Source: Epiperipatus broadwayi
Lineage: Eukaryota; Onychophora; Udeonychophora; Euonychophora; Peripatidae
NCBI GenBank assembly: GCA_028023455.1
Contig: JAQFVV010012395.1
Span: forward strand, 3,286,001 to 3,350,000
Direction: 5' to 3'
Length of the DNA: 64,000 nucleotides
A program made the position numbers and the translations under genes. This document shows, in pieces, positions 47,975 to 60,020 of the stretch. Within the stretch, counting starts at the first letter, position 1. Every line of letters begins with the position of its first letter. The notes beneath the pieces are model-generated. The model saw only the letters and a program-made list of their open reading frames with translations, did no database searches and was not told where the DNA came from.

Positions 47975-48500
47975 ATTTATAAAAAATAATTCACATATGT
48001 CAATGAATACATCAAACTTCTTTTTAAAACTTGTTATGACTATAACAAAAATAAAATACATCCAACATTTCGACTATTTTAAATAGACTTTTTCAAAGAA
48101 CACTAAAAAATAAAAATACAAATATATAATAATAAATATCACTTATTCCAAACAAATGCAAAAATACTAAAAATTCTCTTTACTGCAACACCTTTTCTAT
48201 TATAAACAATCTCAATTTAATCAAATATAAATGTAAAAAATTTGATCAAGGTGAGATTGTCTGCAATAGAAAAGGTGTTGAGGTAATGAGAATTTTTAGT
48301 ATTTTTTAATATTTTTGCATTTGTTTGGAATATGTGATTTTATTATTATATATTTGGATTTTGATTTTTTAATGTTCCTTGAAAAAGACTATATAAAATA
48401 GTTGAAATGTTGGATGTATTTTATTTTTGTTATAGTCATATAAATACAAGTTTTAAAAAGAAGTTTGATGTATTCATTGATATATATGGAAAATTATGAA
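47975..48500. repeat. Foldback/palindrome with PLE-like tail motif
   Basis: Arms of about 240 bp (47998-48235 and 48245-48480) are near reverse complements, e.g. caatgaatacatcaaacttc and its complement gaagtttgatgtattcattg. Near the outer third each arm carries cttgaaaaagactat, then atagttgaaatgttgg. This layout (TGA-rich core, short hairpin, GAAAC/T-TTGG) resembles the tail of the Penelope-like palindrome at 31170. No coding frame was found. Confidence 0.85.
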
Positions 48501-48864
48501 CTATTTTGAAAAGAAAAAAATATGTAGATGATATTTTTAAATTCAAAAATAATTTATCATCACCATGAATATTCCAATAATAAAAGTTCCACATCACACA
48601 GAAATAATGTACATGAACATACAATTTATTTGTAGTGATATTGCTCAATGAACAATATCATATTCCTTCATTATGTATAGTAGCAAATACAAAGAAGTAT
48701 CAACAAATGTAGATAAAACTGATTGAACATGATAATTCTGACACTATGCAAGCATTAATTGAATAATTCCAATAATTAACTATTCAGTCACTGTTAAAAC
48801 ATAGGTTGTATCTTTAACATATTGTATTGCATTGATGTAATGTTAACACTGTTATTATTATAGT
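48501..48864. other. AT-rich spacer
   Basis: Nothing recognised. Confidence 0.5.
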
Positions 48865-49345
48865 ACCAAACTCCCCATAGAGTAGTGCCACCCAGTGCAA
48901 GCCCTAGTAATCAGTGGATGTAATAAGGTTTGTGCATAAAATCCCTATCTAGTGCTTCCTCATCCAAAGGGATAAAAGGTGATTGTTAGAGGATTACATA
49001 GATCCTAAAATGTAGGTTCATGACTTGCAGATCTAAGACTCTTCACTGTTAAAAAGCCACAATCTAGAAACTTGTCTGGGAATCCAATATTCCCAGACTA
49101 GTTTCTAGATTGCAGTTTTTACACAAGGAGGAGTCTTGGATCTGAGAGTCCTGAACCTACATTTTAGGATCTATGCAATCCTTTAACAACCATCTTTACA
49201 TCTTTTATCTTTTTGTATGAGGAATCACTAGAGATTTTATGCACAAACCTTGTTACATCCATTGATTTCTAAGGCTTGCACTGGGTGGCACTAATGTATA
49301 GACAGTTTACTATTATATTAATAGCTTGGGTAAGCATAGGAAATG
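48865..49345. repeat. Family R1 palindrome, copy 2
   Basis: gtagtgccacccagtgcaag at 48882 and the complement cttgcactgggtggcactaa at 49275 mark the outer edges. The inner blocks ccagactagtttctagattg (49104) and tctagaaacttgtctggg (49064) meet near 49090. The centre truncates both copies at the CTGANGA/GAAA region. Non-coding. Confidence 0.85.
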
Positions 49346-50559
49346 GTAATTTTGCAGTGTTTTAGTGATTTTATTGTTATTATTTATAAACACTAACAAA
49401 ATGAATTTTTTTTATTGTTTTCCTTGAAGGTATTGCAGTGTTCATATATTAAAGTGCCACTATTTCAAGAATTCTACCATTCACAAATGTGGAGTAATTT
49501 AGAAAAAATGATCTAAAAAGACCCGACATAAAATCTGTCACATTACCATATTCAAGGAATTGTTTGTTTTGGTGGTAAGAATAGATGTAACATTGTTAAC
49601 TAGAATAGACAAAGTAGAAGTAATAGAAGTGAATATTTTATTTTTCTAAATGTAGGTTCATGGAAGATGCACCTCATTGAAGTAATAATAGAGCAATCAG
49701 CAAAACTTCTTAATAAAGTTATTTTTATGGAGCAAAAAATAATAATTGAATGGATAAATGTATACAAATTTTTGAACATATAATTCATTGAGTGAATAAT
49801 GGTGTATAAACAATTAGTTTGCTTATTTTATCAGAACTTGTCCAATGTTAATTTTGGAAAAGTCATTGGAAAAAAGCCTGCATTTCTTGTTAGATGATGT
49901 TCTTGCATTAATGCTAATAAAGTAATGATTTTTTTTGACTTGGAGATTTGTTGCACATATTGGTAAAAACATTAAAGTTTATGGCTAAGTATTAATGAAA
50001 TAATGATATTAGTTCTGTGGATTCAAAGGGTTCATTGTTATTGGGTTAATGTGCCATACATGGATTAACTATAATTAACACTTTATTTAAACAGAAAATT
50101 CACTACAAAAAACTTAGAAGCACCTAATACAAAAACACTAAAAAAAATTTGAATTGTATTATAGTTCAGAATTATAACATAAAAGAAGTCAATATTACAA
50201 GAGCATTTATATATGCAGAAAGTAATATTTCAAACATATTAGAAAATTGACATTGACATTTCATCTTTAAAAGCAACTATGAACTATGCAAACTTTCAGT
50301 GGCTGTTAAATATTAAATTTCCTTGGCTGGCCTTTAAACTGATCATGTGACTGAGACTTTGAATTTTCATATGAAATACATTATGAATATATGTAAGTCT
50401 ACTCTTGGATTTTGGAAGAAAATGTGGCATGTGGATTTTATAAACAATATAAAAGTTTAATGATAGAAATTTGGCAAATAACAAGAAAATGAAAGAATGA
50501 TTCAGGGATTAAATCTGCAAAGAACATAATTATCAGTTTCATCCAATTCCTATCCAATA
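49346..50559. other. AT-rich stretch, no feature
   Basis: Short AT-driven frames at 49600-49788 and 50296-50484 only. None is supportable. Confidence 0.5.
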
Positions 50560-52810
50560 TAGAATAAAGCTATGTCCAAGATTAACCCAGTTCTTTGAAC
50601 CTTAATTTCTTTTCTCCACAGCACACCAGCAAACTTTCTTATTTCATTCATACATCTTACAAGTGATCGCTTTATAGATCTTTTACAATCTCTTGGAATC
50701 CAGTTTAAAACCTACTGTCTTTCCATATTTGCTTTTTAATTCTTTTAATGATATCAGTGATACCTGTTTGGTCTCTCACTCATGTTTTACATGTTTAATC
50801 CCTTTTTGTGATTTCTAGCATATGTATCTCCATATTTGTTGATGAGTCTGAAGTCCCTCTTCTGTTAAATGTCCAAGCCTTAAAGACATAAGCAAGAACT
50901 AGTAAAACACATTTATTAAAATACTTTTTTTTTTCAAACACATAGATATAACCCCTTTTAATATTGTTACTTCTACCAAAAGCACTCCAACCCAATTTAA
51001 TTCTACATTTAATTTAATCCATTGTGTTCTTGTATATATTAATAATTTGAACAAGACATTTGTAATTATTATTTGTTTCTAATTTCATGATTATCAATCT
51101 TCATTTTTTCTTCTGAGAAAATCCATTGAATATTTGTTTAGTCTTTTTAGCATTTATTTTTAATTCTACTGTCTTATTTTCATCTGATAATTCTTCCAAC
51201 ATTTCTTGAAACTTTAAAGTATTATTTTTAAAAACAACAACTCCATATGCAAAATCTGAATGACTTAAATAATCTCCATTTATTTTAATTCCCTTAAATT
51301 TCCATTTTAATTCAAAACATTTTTTTTTTGTAAAATTGTTGTAAAAAGCTTTGAAAATATGGAATTACCTTGTCATACCCTCTTTTCAGTTTTAATTTTT
51401 CATCATGTGATCTAGTCACTGTGGTGGTATTTCCAGATTATGATATCCTGGTTCTATATCTTTAATCTGATTCTATAGCTTTAATCCCCAGGAAAAATAT
51501 TTGTTTACAACCACAAATCCAAAGAACAATGGCAACTTATATCTATTAGTCCTTTCTATAACTACTCTCAGTATTTGAATGTGATCCATTATGTCAAACC
51601 CATTTTTAAATCCAGTTTGTTCTTTAGGTTGATCAGAATCCAAAGTTTGTTGCAGATGAATTGTAATTTTTTTAGTAAAGATTTTATACAGAACTGATTA
51701 AACAATATTAATTATGTAATTTCTATATATTATCTTTATCATTTTTCTTAAACATTAATATTACTACTGCATTCTTTATTATTTAAGTATATGTACTTTT
51801 GCCTATTTCTTCATCTGCTTTTTAAAAAATATCCATAATAATTACACCTTGCCATTTTCATAGATTTAATTACAGGTATCTCTTCATCTAAAATACTTAG
51901 CAATTTAGAAGACATAGTAATTGTAGGAAAAAGTTGGTTTTCATGTTTTCAACACATTTCTGGTGCAAATAGTTTTATTTATTTATTTTGATGAAAAAAC
52001 TTTCCTTTCAGTTGCAAGATATTGTTTTACATTTTTGAGATTTTTATTCTTTTCCATAGTTTTTCTTATCAGTTCACAACTATATTTTCTTATATGTTAT
52101 TAACTTTTTTCCATAACATTTAACAAAACTCTAGATATTCCATCTTTCTCAATAGATCATTTTAAAAAATGTTCATACTAATTCTTTTCTTTATACTTTT
52201 TCTTATCTCATAAAATATTGCTTTTTTTGTACCAGTTAACTTTCTTACAATTCTCAATAAAGTATAATCTATATTTTTATTGATATTAATTAAGTTTGAA
52301 CCATCTTCAAAATCTATTAATGTTTTAAAATAATTTTCAGGCTTTAATTTATATTTATTGGAGTGTTTCTAAAGTTAAATACATTATTTATTAATAGAGA
52401 CTTTCGTAGTAATTTTCAATGTCTCTAGTTTTGTGCTAACATGTATCTTACATCTCATTAATTGATGATCACTTCCCATATTAATCCATTAAAACATTAC
52501 ATTGGTGATATACATATTTTTTTCTAATCACATTATAATCTAAGTCTGCTATAGTCTTATTAGCAAATTTTCTTGCTCATTTTCTTTTAGCATCTTTTTC
52601 AAAAAAAGAATTCATAATATAGTTTTTTTTCTGCAAACTCCACAACTTTGTGCCCTCTTTCATTTCTCTCAGCATAACCACCTTTACATACAGTTTTCTT
52701 CTTTAAGTCACCAATTCTAGCATTAAAGTATTCCATAACAATTTTAAAATGTTTAACTTGATCAAAAGCAGTTTGTAAATCCATATAACAATCACAGTGT
52801 TATTTTTGCC
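50560..52810 (-). pseudogene. RTE-clade LINE, ~2.2 kb decayed copy
   Basis: Read right to left. At 52784-52650 is endonuclease sequence (MEYFNARIGDLKKK, matching 'GDFNARIG', then GYAERNERGHKVVEFAE). At about 51830-51500 are reverse-transcriptase blocks (LQQTLDSDQPKEQTGFKNGF, then DHIQILRVVIERTNRYKLPL, matching 'QPREQAGFR...TIDHI...NxPL'). At 50995-50790 is GWSAFGRSNNI, then KAWTFNRRGT and MEIHMLEITKRD (matching 'YGSETWTLNRR' and 'MLGVTRR'). At 50720-50580 is the PRDCKR-type tail. Many stops and frameshifts. It starts within the endonuclease, so it is 5'-truncated. Same family as 2278-2660, 25345-25520 and 62495-62915. Confidence 0.85.
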
Positions 52811-53320
52811 CAGCTTTTTTCTCTCGATTAACTATCTACCCTTAATTTAATAAATCAGTAAGTAATATCAGCTAATAGTATAGATCAGATATACAATTTA
52901 ATTTATAAACTAAATATTATTTTGATATATGAATTATAAAAAATCAGAAAACATTTTTATGATATTCTCACACAAAAATGAGAACAAGTTTAAATCCTTT
53001 TTAATTGAAAATTACTTTAATTGACAAACATTATTCATACTTTGAATAATAAAACTAGTGCCAATAATAATTATAATCTGTGAGAAATTATTTTATTTCT
53101 TTCTTGGTTACAAATGAGTAAAATATAATTAAAATCTTATAGTTTATGCATACATTGAGTTATTAGTTTAAGGAAATATTAATTAAGTTAACTCTACTAT
53201 ATAACTCTTGCATACACAATATCTCCCTTTTGTAAAAATATATTTAAAAAATCATAATTAACAAATTCAATTACCTTAATATTTTACAAAATGTTATACA
53301 AAAATATTAGACTTTCTTGC
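52811..53320. other. AT-rich stretch, no feature
   Basis: Nothing recognised. Confidence 0.5.
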
Positions 53321-53532
53321 TGAAATATATAGATCTTTTTTTAATCCAGTCAATGACTTTTTAAGATGTTCATTGGATTATCAAGATTTTTAATGTAGAT
53401 AGCTGCTATTGAAATATTTATTGTAGTGAAATATATAGATCTTTTTTTAATCCAGTCAATGTCTTTTTAAGATGTTCATTGGATTATCAAGATTTTTAAT
53501 GTAGATAGCTGCTATTGAAATATTTATTGTAG
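53321..53532. repeat. 106-bp tandem duplication, nearly identical
   Basis: Two copies (53321-53426 and 53427-53532) starting tgaaatatatagatcttttt. I see one difference (aatgactttt against aatgtctttt). Very recent or under homogenisation. The block agatgttcattggattatca is also related to 32502. Confidence 0.95.
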
Positions 53533-54984
53533 TGAACTCAATTTTATACTTTTAATTCTATAATAAACACAAGTATTATTTCAACATTCCATAAATAGTC
53601 ATCTTTATAGTTTGACTATTCTTTTGTTTCTAGTATATTACAATGTAAGATTTCTTGATTTATATCATTTTTGTTTTATTGAAGTTTTTGTACTACTAGT
53701 TTGAACATTTTATTTTGAAAATGAGGCTCCAGCATGTTCTTTCTTTTTAAATAAGTCCAGCAGTGCATTAATTTTGTTGATATTTCTTCTTTCTTCAAAA
53801 GGTTATTTGTAATGGAATTCATTATACATTTATTTGCGGTTGTAATTTTAATTTTTTACTTATTTGTATCATTTTTTTCAGCATGATATAGAAATTATAA
53901 TAAATTTTTGAAGTAACCATTTTTCAAAATATCTTCTGAAAAACACCATGCATATTACATATGAATAAGTTACACCATTCTTGATAATCTTATAAACGTT
54001 CCAACAAAATATCAAATAAATGCAGTAACTTTAGTTTTTGAGTTAGGGCAATTTTTCAAAATGTTTACATAATTTTTTTTTCATACACAGAAAAAAATTA
54101 ATGGACATTTAAAACAGAATTTACAGTAATTAAAATACATTTATAGATGGATTATGTATAGTTTTAAATATTATACTTTATTAAACATTATTTCACTTCA
54201 AAACTACTGTTAATTAAATAAAAATGTGTCTTATCATTTTTATTACATTTTTTAAATGTTAGTTTCTAAAAGAAATTGGCCAAATAATTGTATATACACT
54301 ATATATTTATATACATTTATTCATAAAGTTTTTATAAGTATATTCATGCATATATGCACATCAGTAGATCAATCCTTTTCAGTTAAGTATTGTATTTTAT
54401 TTTTCTATCTTTTTAAATTGTTTATTTTGTGAAGAAAGAAAGACTCTTTGAAGAAAGATTTGGACCAGAAGCTGTGTTAAATAATTGAAGACTTCATTTT
54501 CAGAAGAAAAAAATTCCAGTATAATATATTTAGAATATTTTAAAAATAATAACTTCAAAACTAGCATACCTACGTGTAAAATTTATAAACATATTTAAAG
54601 TAACAATTCAAAATTGTTTAATTTTTTAATTTTTGTTGTTACATATTATACTTCCTTAGTTTATTGTTTTAATAGTATAACAGATTTATGAATCATTTAA
54701 TATTTTACTTTTGTTATGTTTTAGACAGTTATAGTGAAAATTACATCTTTAACAGATGCATAAAATAATCAACATGACATTTTTATTAAGAAAAAGTTAA
54801 AGAGACTCTTGCTCCAATATGTATAATAATTTTTGATACCAATATAGTCAACATAATACATTTCAGTTGCTATTTTTATCCACTGCATGGAGCCATTAAA
54901 TGATGTTGGGGAAACTAGTTAATTTATGATAATAGCAAGAAAAGTAGTTTATTGCTTAAGGCTCTACGGGATCTTTAGCAACAA
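53533..54984. other. AT-rich stretch, no feature
   Basis: Nothing recognised. Confidence 0.5.
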
Positions 54985-55395
54985 GGGAATATACACATAA
55001 ATGAAAAAATATAGGTGATTTAGTATGTAAATTGTATAAGGAAGGAATAGAAAATATTAAGCATCTGTTAATTGAATATAAATGCTTGAAAACAGAAAGG
55101 GTACAAAGAATGAAGTTGTGGAAGAATAAATATAAACAAAGTGATTATTACAGAAAGTGGGTTATTGGTTTTTATGCTGGGTTTGGGGATTTAGATATGA
55201 AGGCCATGGAGTTGACAAAGATTATGTTGTGGAAATGGGATGGAGCAGATTATGGGAAAACTTAGGATGGGGAATGAGAAGGGAAGGTAAAGTGGCTAAC
55301 AAATTTCTCTGGGCATAGTTGCTGAGAGATTCCTGCCTCCGTATAAGGAGAAGTCACAGTGCATCACATTACATCAACTAACTGTTAAATTTAAG
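54985..55395 (+). pseudogene. LINE 3' end (unassigned clade), + copy
   Basis: The frame 55032-55265 reads LYKEGIENIKHLLIEYKCLK, then KLWKNKYKQSDYYRKWVIGF, then AGFGDLDMKAMELTKIMLWK and WDGADYGKT before TAG. A 'CxxCxxxxENIKHLLIECxxL' zinc-finger-like block at the start suggests the C-terminal zinc-binding tail of a retrotransposon polymerase. The non-coding tail ends gcatcacattacatcaa. The 5' part is missing, so this is a truncated copy. Confidence 0.6.
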
Positions 55396-55544
55396 TTGTT
55401 TTTTTGCAAAGCTATTTGTTGTAATAGTACATAATACTGAGATAGAAATTAATTGTAAATTTTATATATAATATCAAACTTCTTATCATTCGTAATTGAA
55501 ATATTTGTTTTAAACTTTTATAATTTGCAAAACCACTAAAGTGC

Positions 55545-55990
55545 CAAATGCTCACCATTTCTTATGCTTACACGAGTTTTTAAAACAGTAATGTGATAAT
55601 GTGATGTGATGCACTGTGTCTTTTCCTTTTTGGAGTCAGGAATCTTCCAGTTACTTTGCCCAGAGAAACCTATTAGCCATCTTCCCTTCCCTTTCCATTT
55701 CCCATGCTAAGCCCCATATTCTTCACTATCATGCCCCATCTCATTTCTATAACATAATCTTTGTCAACTCCATGGCCTTTATATCTAAATCTCCCTTATC
55801 TTTTCCCAAACTCACATAAAAACCAAGAGCCCACTTTCTGTATAATCACTTTGTTTATATTTATTCTCCCACATCTTCATTATTTGTACCCATTCTGCTA
55901 GTATGCATTTACATTCAATTAACAGATGCCTAATATTTTGTATACCTTCCTTACATAACTTGCAGACTAAGTCACTTAATAGTAACAAAC
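55545..55990 (-). pseudogene. LINE 3' end, inverted second copy
   Basis: On the minus strand DLVCKLCKEGIQNIRHLLIE, CKCILAEWVQIMKMWENKYK, then a frameshift, continuing as DLDIKAMELTKIM and ending in a tail with gcatcacatcacattatcac. It is an inverted partner of 54985-55395 from the same subfamily. The cysteine pair (CKLC) is better preserved here. It is joined at its 3' side to an R1 end (gtaagcataagaaatggtga, near 55550). Confidence 0.65.
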
Positions 55991-56440
55991 TCTCCATATA
56001 GTAATTCCACTCAGTGCAAACCTTAGTAATTCAAGTGCTGTAAAAACATTTAGAGATAAAATCTCTATCTAGTGCCTATTCATCCTATTCATCCAATATC
56101 ACCAGACTAGTTTCTAGCTTGTGACTTTAATCATTGAGGAGTCTTGGATCTGAAAGCACTGCACTTAAATCTTAGAATCTAATACAATCTTCCAGCAGCC
56201 ATCTTGTACCAATCTAGTAAACTATAAATCTATGAGCCAAGATAAAAAACCAGTAATGGTTTTAATCAAAATTCATTTGTTTGTATATTCATATAGATTG
56301 CACTCAGTTCAATGTCAATATGTTTTGGTGTCTTTGGTTTTTTTAAAAACCATAACTACCATTGCTTTATGTCAAGATTAGTATAAAACCCAAAAAACAT
56401 CCTATGATCACCATTTTCTATGCTTAGGTAAGCTGTTATA
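55991..56440 (+). repeat. Family R1, + copy
   Basis: From aacaaactctccatatagta to gatcaccattttctatgctt, in the same order as 41555-42030, with the core ccagactagtttctagcttg. Diverged from that copy by scattered substitutions and one small duplication (tcatcctattcatcc). Confidence 0.8.
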
Positions 56441-56835
56441 ACAGTAACAAACTCTCAAAAGAATAATGCCATCCAGTGCAAGTATTAGTAATCAATGGAT
56501 GCAAGAAGATTTGTGCATAAAATTCCTATCTATTGTCTACTCTTCCAATATCCCCAGACTAGTTTCTAGCTTGTGACTTATATCAATGGAGAACCTTGGA
56601 TCTGAGAGCACTGCACTTAGATCTTAGGATTTAGTTAACTAAATATATAAAAGGTGGCTTCTAGAGAGTTGCATTCAGTCCTAAGATCTAGGATCCCAAG
56701 TCCAAGGCTCTTCACCGATGAAAGCCACAAGTTAGAAACTAGTCTTATAGGCACTAGATGGGATTTTATTTTTTTATTAATTGATTACTAAGATTTGCAC
56801 TGGGTGGCATTATTGTGTAAAGTTTGCTATTGTTT
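56441..56835. repeat. Family R1 palindrome, copy 3
   Basis: The + half starts aacaaactctcaaaagaata (56448). The minus half ends gcactgggtggcattattgt (56800). The centre is near 56640. The minus half contains CCGATGA, an AGCC/AAGT-type hairpin and GAAACTAGTCTT, with the rest of stem and loop deleted. Confidence 0.8.
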
Positions 56836-57125
56836 TAACAGCTTGTGAAAGCATAGAAAATGGTGATCATGTCATCATGTTTCAATGGTTTTACACCAAT
56901 CCTGCCATAGGATGATGGTGAGTGTGGTTTTTAAAAACCAAAGACACCAAAATGAGTAGCTACTGAACTGGGTTCAATCTATATGACTATATAAACAAAT
57001 AAATATGGATGGGAAAACGTTATTGAGGTTTTCATCCTGGCCTCATACCTTTATAGTTAATAAAAGGTGACTGCTGGAGGGTTGCATTAGATCCTAAGAT
57101 CTAGGTACAGTACTCTTGGACTCTT
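56836..57125 (-). repeat. Family R1, minus copy (partial)
   Basis: From catagaaaatggtgatcatg through aaagacaccaaaatgagtag to gatcctaagatctaggtaca, the outer half of R1 in reverse. With 55991-56440 and 56441-56835 it forms a run of alternately oriented R1 pieces. Confidence 0.8.
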
Positions 57126-57424
57126 CTTAAGTAAATATTTTAATATCTTGCATGTTTTGTTTAAACAAATAATACCAAAAATTGATACATTTTAAGTTTT
57201 CATTTCAGTATAAATCTATTGTAATGATAACTTTTGAAACAGATAGGTGGAAGATGGGTTTGAACTTGGATACCAACTATATACAATCAAAGATAAATAA
57301 TGATATCCATGTATATATAATGAGATCATCAAGATGTGCACTGTAAACTTTGGTCTAAATAAATAATAAATTGAATGCTTAATAAAATTCAAATAAAAAA
57401 TTTAAATATATTAATATATTAACC
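57126..57424. other. AT-rich spacer
   Basis: Nothing recognised. A gggtttgaacttgg word near 57256 is too isolated for a SINE call. Confidence 0.4.
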
Positions 57425-57545
57425 AATATGGTTTCAAAATTGCATCTGCAGTAGGTAAATAACATTAGTGAAATATAAATTGAGTACTGATTTTACTTAA
57501 CTTCATAATCTATATCTTGAAAATTATGAAGTGGTAGATGTATTT
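57425..57545 (+). repeat. Repeat family R3, deleted copy
   Basis: tttcaaaattgcatctgcag, then taggtaaataacattagtga, then cttcataatctatatcttga. It matches 59385-59585 in order but lacks its middle ~85 bp (the cttcaacagctaaaat to tctactt segment). Confidence 0.75.
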
Positions 57546-57984
57546 CTTCTAAATAAATTTATCTTACTGACTGTTGTAACTGAAGTATTGAAAATACTTT
57601 AAGAATAGTCAGAAAAATATGACTTTGGTGGAAAAAGTTTTAATCAGTGATTGTTTCTTCCATCTGGATCATAGCAACACAGCTTCAATAGCAGACTGCA
57701 TTCTAATGCAAAGCAATATGGAATAATCTGCTGTGCTCCTAGAATTAGAATGATAGTAATAAGAATGCCTAGTTGCTTGTTTTAAACTATTTACACCAAA
57801 TTGACATTTTTCAAGCAACATGGTTTTCAAACAATATATATGTCATCATCTAGGAGATATATGATCTTTGTTGTCATTACAAAAATATATTTTTTGAAAA
57901 ACACTCTTTACTCTCTCAAAAACATGTTGTGGATATAAATTTTAGTACATTATATCATCACATGATCACTATCTCTTATACTAT
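57546..57984. other. AT-rich spacer
   Basis: Nothing recognised. Confidence 0.5.
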
Positions 57985-58115
57985 CACATAATTGTTATTA
58001 AACAAGGCAAAACTCTCCATACAGTAGTGCCACCCTGTGCCAACCAGAGTAATCAATGGATGCCAGAAGACACAGGGTGGCATTACTGTATGGAGAGTTT
58101 TGCATTGTTTACATT
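57985..58115. repeat. Family R1 mini-palindrome
   Basis: ggcaaaactctccatacagt, then gtgccaccctgtgcc, and the complement acagggtggcattactgtat, then ggagagttttgc. Only the first ~60 bp of R1 is present in each arm. The two arms are nearly identical, with a ~35-bp centre. Confidence 0.9.
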
Positions 58116-58963
58116 ATATCATGTTTTTTTATAAATAAAAGAAGAAAAAAAAGCATGTTACTTTCTCTCTCTCTCTCTATTTACATCTCGCTAACATAGG
58201 AAGAAAAAAATCACTGCTGACTTTTAATTTGTTAATTATAATTTTAAAATCTTATTAATTCTAAAATTTCAATAGTAGATTCAAATTTACCATCAGATTT
58301 TCTATAAAAATGAACAAATTGTTTAATTAAAACTTCCATTTGAAAGGCAGATTAAATAAGATTTGAATTTAGATTTTTTCTTTTTTAAAAAAACTATGCA
58401 ATTTTTTGCATATCGAGAATTTATCTTTCTTCCTTTACAGTATCATTATCATTCCCTTATTTCTCACATATTTCAAAATAATACTTAATAATCTTTAATA
58501 ATGTACATAAATTAATTTTTGTTTTAACCTTTAGGTAATTTACATCTTTATTTCTCAAGTAACACTTGCACATATGGAAATGGCAGTTTGTATATCTATT
58601 AGTCAATTCACATGAGTTTTTATTAAACACATTTTTTCTCTCTCTGCCACATTGTAGTAATTTGAGCTTCATCAGACTTGTTAGAACTACATTATAATAT
58701 ATTTTTTTCATATATAAGTTAAACTATTGCAGCGCTTACAATGTAATATATATTTTTTAAAAACAACAAAGTTATTGAATAAATTTGTTTTAATTATATG
58801 AATCACTAATGGTTAAAAAAACAAATAATTGTATTATCATTAATAATATTTTTAATGCACTTATTAATAAAAATAATGAAAATTAAATTTCAAGATATAA
58901 ACATTAATATATTCTAATACAAAGAACTCCTGTGCTGTATTTTTAATTGTTAAAGTCTAATAA
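58116..58963. other. AT-rich stretch with short CT run
   Basis: A ctctctctctct tract at 58166-58178. No gene was seen. Confidence 0.5.
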
Positions 58964-59101
58964 ATAGATAAGTTTCTTTGTTTTTTTCCCATGTGTCATA
59001 GCATCAGCCAGGAAGCAAACCTGCTAACCTGGGACCACTGCTTGTAAAGCGGCTGTCACTGACCTCTCGACCACCAATGCTTGACATAGATAAGTTTCTT
59101 T
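58964..59101 (-). repeat. SINE1 copy with 16-bp target duplications
   Basis: The body (58980-59085) on the minus strand has A-box-like ggtggtcgagaggtcagtg and B-box-like caggtttgcttcctgg, and ends gatgctatgacacatg. It is flanked by atagataagtttcttt at 58964-58979 and again at 59086-59101. Direct 16-bp duplications show insertion by LINE-type target-primed reverse transcription. Confidence 0.9.
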
Positions 59102-59209
59102 ACTCAACTTTAAAAAATTAATTATTTAATATTTATGAGAGGGGAAAATATTTTAAATTATAAAAATTTAACAATAGGGAACTCATTAAAAAATGTCACT
59201 ATACATATT
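59102..59209. other. AT-rich spacer
   Basis: Nothing recognised. Confidence 0.5.
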
Positions 59210-59585
59210 AATGTTTGGGACAGTGTCTGCAATAGGTAAATAAACTTAAATTGAGTATTGATCTTAAGTTAGCATCTGCAGCTAAAAGTTGATCAGCTCC
59301 AACACATTGTTAGTAATATTGTCAGGAGCAAATGTTCTTCAATCTATATAAAAGCATTTTTGTCAACTCAAATTAAGAATTTGTTTCAAAATGGCATCCG
59401 CAGTAGGTAAATAACATTAGTATTTATATTTGTGAAATATAAATTGAATACTGATTTTAAAATGGCTTCAACAGCTAAAATTTTATCTCTATTAAGCTTA
59501 TCCCAGAGCACATTGTAATATTGTCAAGAGGCAAATTATTCTACTTAACTTCTTAATCTATATCTTGGAAATCAGGAAATGGTAA
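59210..59585 (+). repeat. Repeat family R3, two tandem copies
   Basis: Copy one (about 59212-59370) has gtgtctgcaataggtaaata, agcatctgcagctaaaagtt, tattgtcaggagcaaat. Copy two (about 59385-59585) has gcatccgcagtaggtaaata, gcttcaacagctaaaatttt, tattgtcaagaggcaaat. Period ~175-185 bp with clear divergence. No coding frame. Confidence 0.75.
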
Positions 59586-59934
59586 CAATTCGTAAGAATG
59601 TGCTTAGAATTGACATTTCAGAGCTTATGCCTAGAACTGATGAAGAAACTTTGTAAATAGATTATAGATGCATATTTATTCCACTTATTATCAGATTGTA
59701 AAGACTGAAGTTTAGATTTAATATAGATGATAAGAAAATGATAGATTCTGAAATCATAGTTCTTTTCATCTTCAAAAACTTATTAGGAGCTTAGTTTTTG
59801 AGATACAAATTTGTATTTTATATTTCTTACAACATTCTATTACATTTGGGGTGTTTGCATGTATACCATAATGCAAAAACACACACACACACATATATAA
59901 AATTAACCTATTTGTTCAGAATACTGAATGTTTA
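59586..59934. other. AT-rich spacer with CA run
   Basis: An acacacacacac tract near 59878. No gene was seen. Confidence 0.5.
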
Positions 59935-60020
59935 CTATAGTAAATAGAGGGATTTGAACCTAGGATTTTCAGTCTATATTCATGCTCCATTCTATCTCAA
60001 TCAACCAACACACATGGTCA
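59935..60020 (-). repeat. SINE2 copy, minus strand
   Basis: Minus strand: gagatagaatggagcatgaa (A-box-like), then agactgaaaatcctaggttc and the B box ggttcaaatccctc. It is the left arm of an inverted pair with 60275-60340. Confidence 0.65.
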
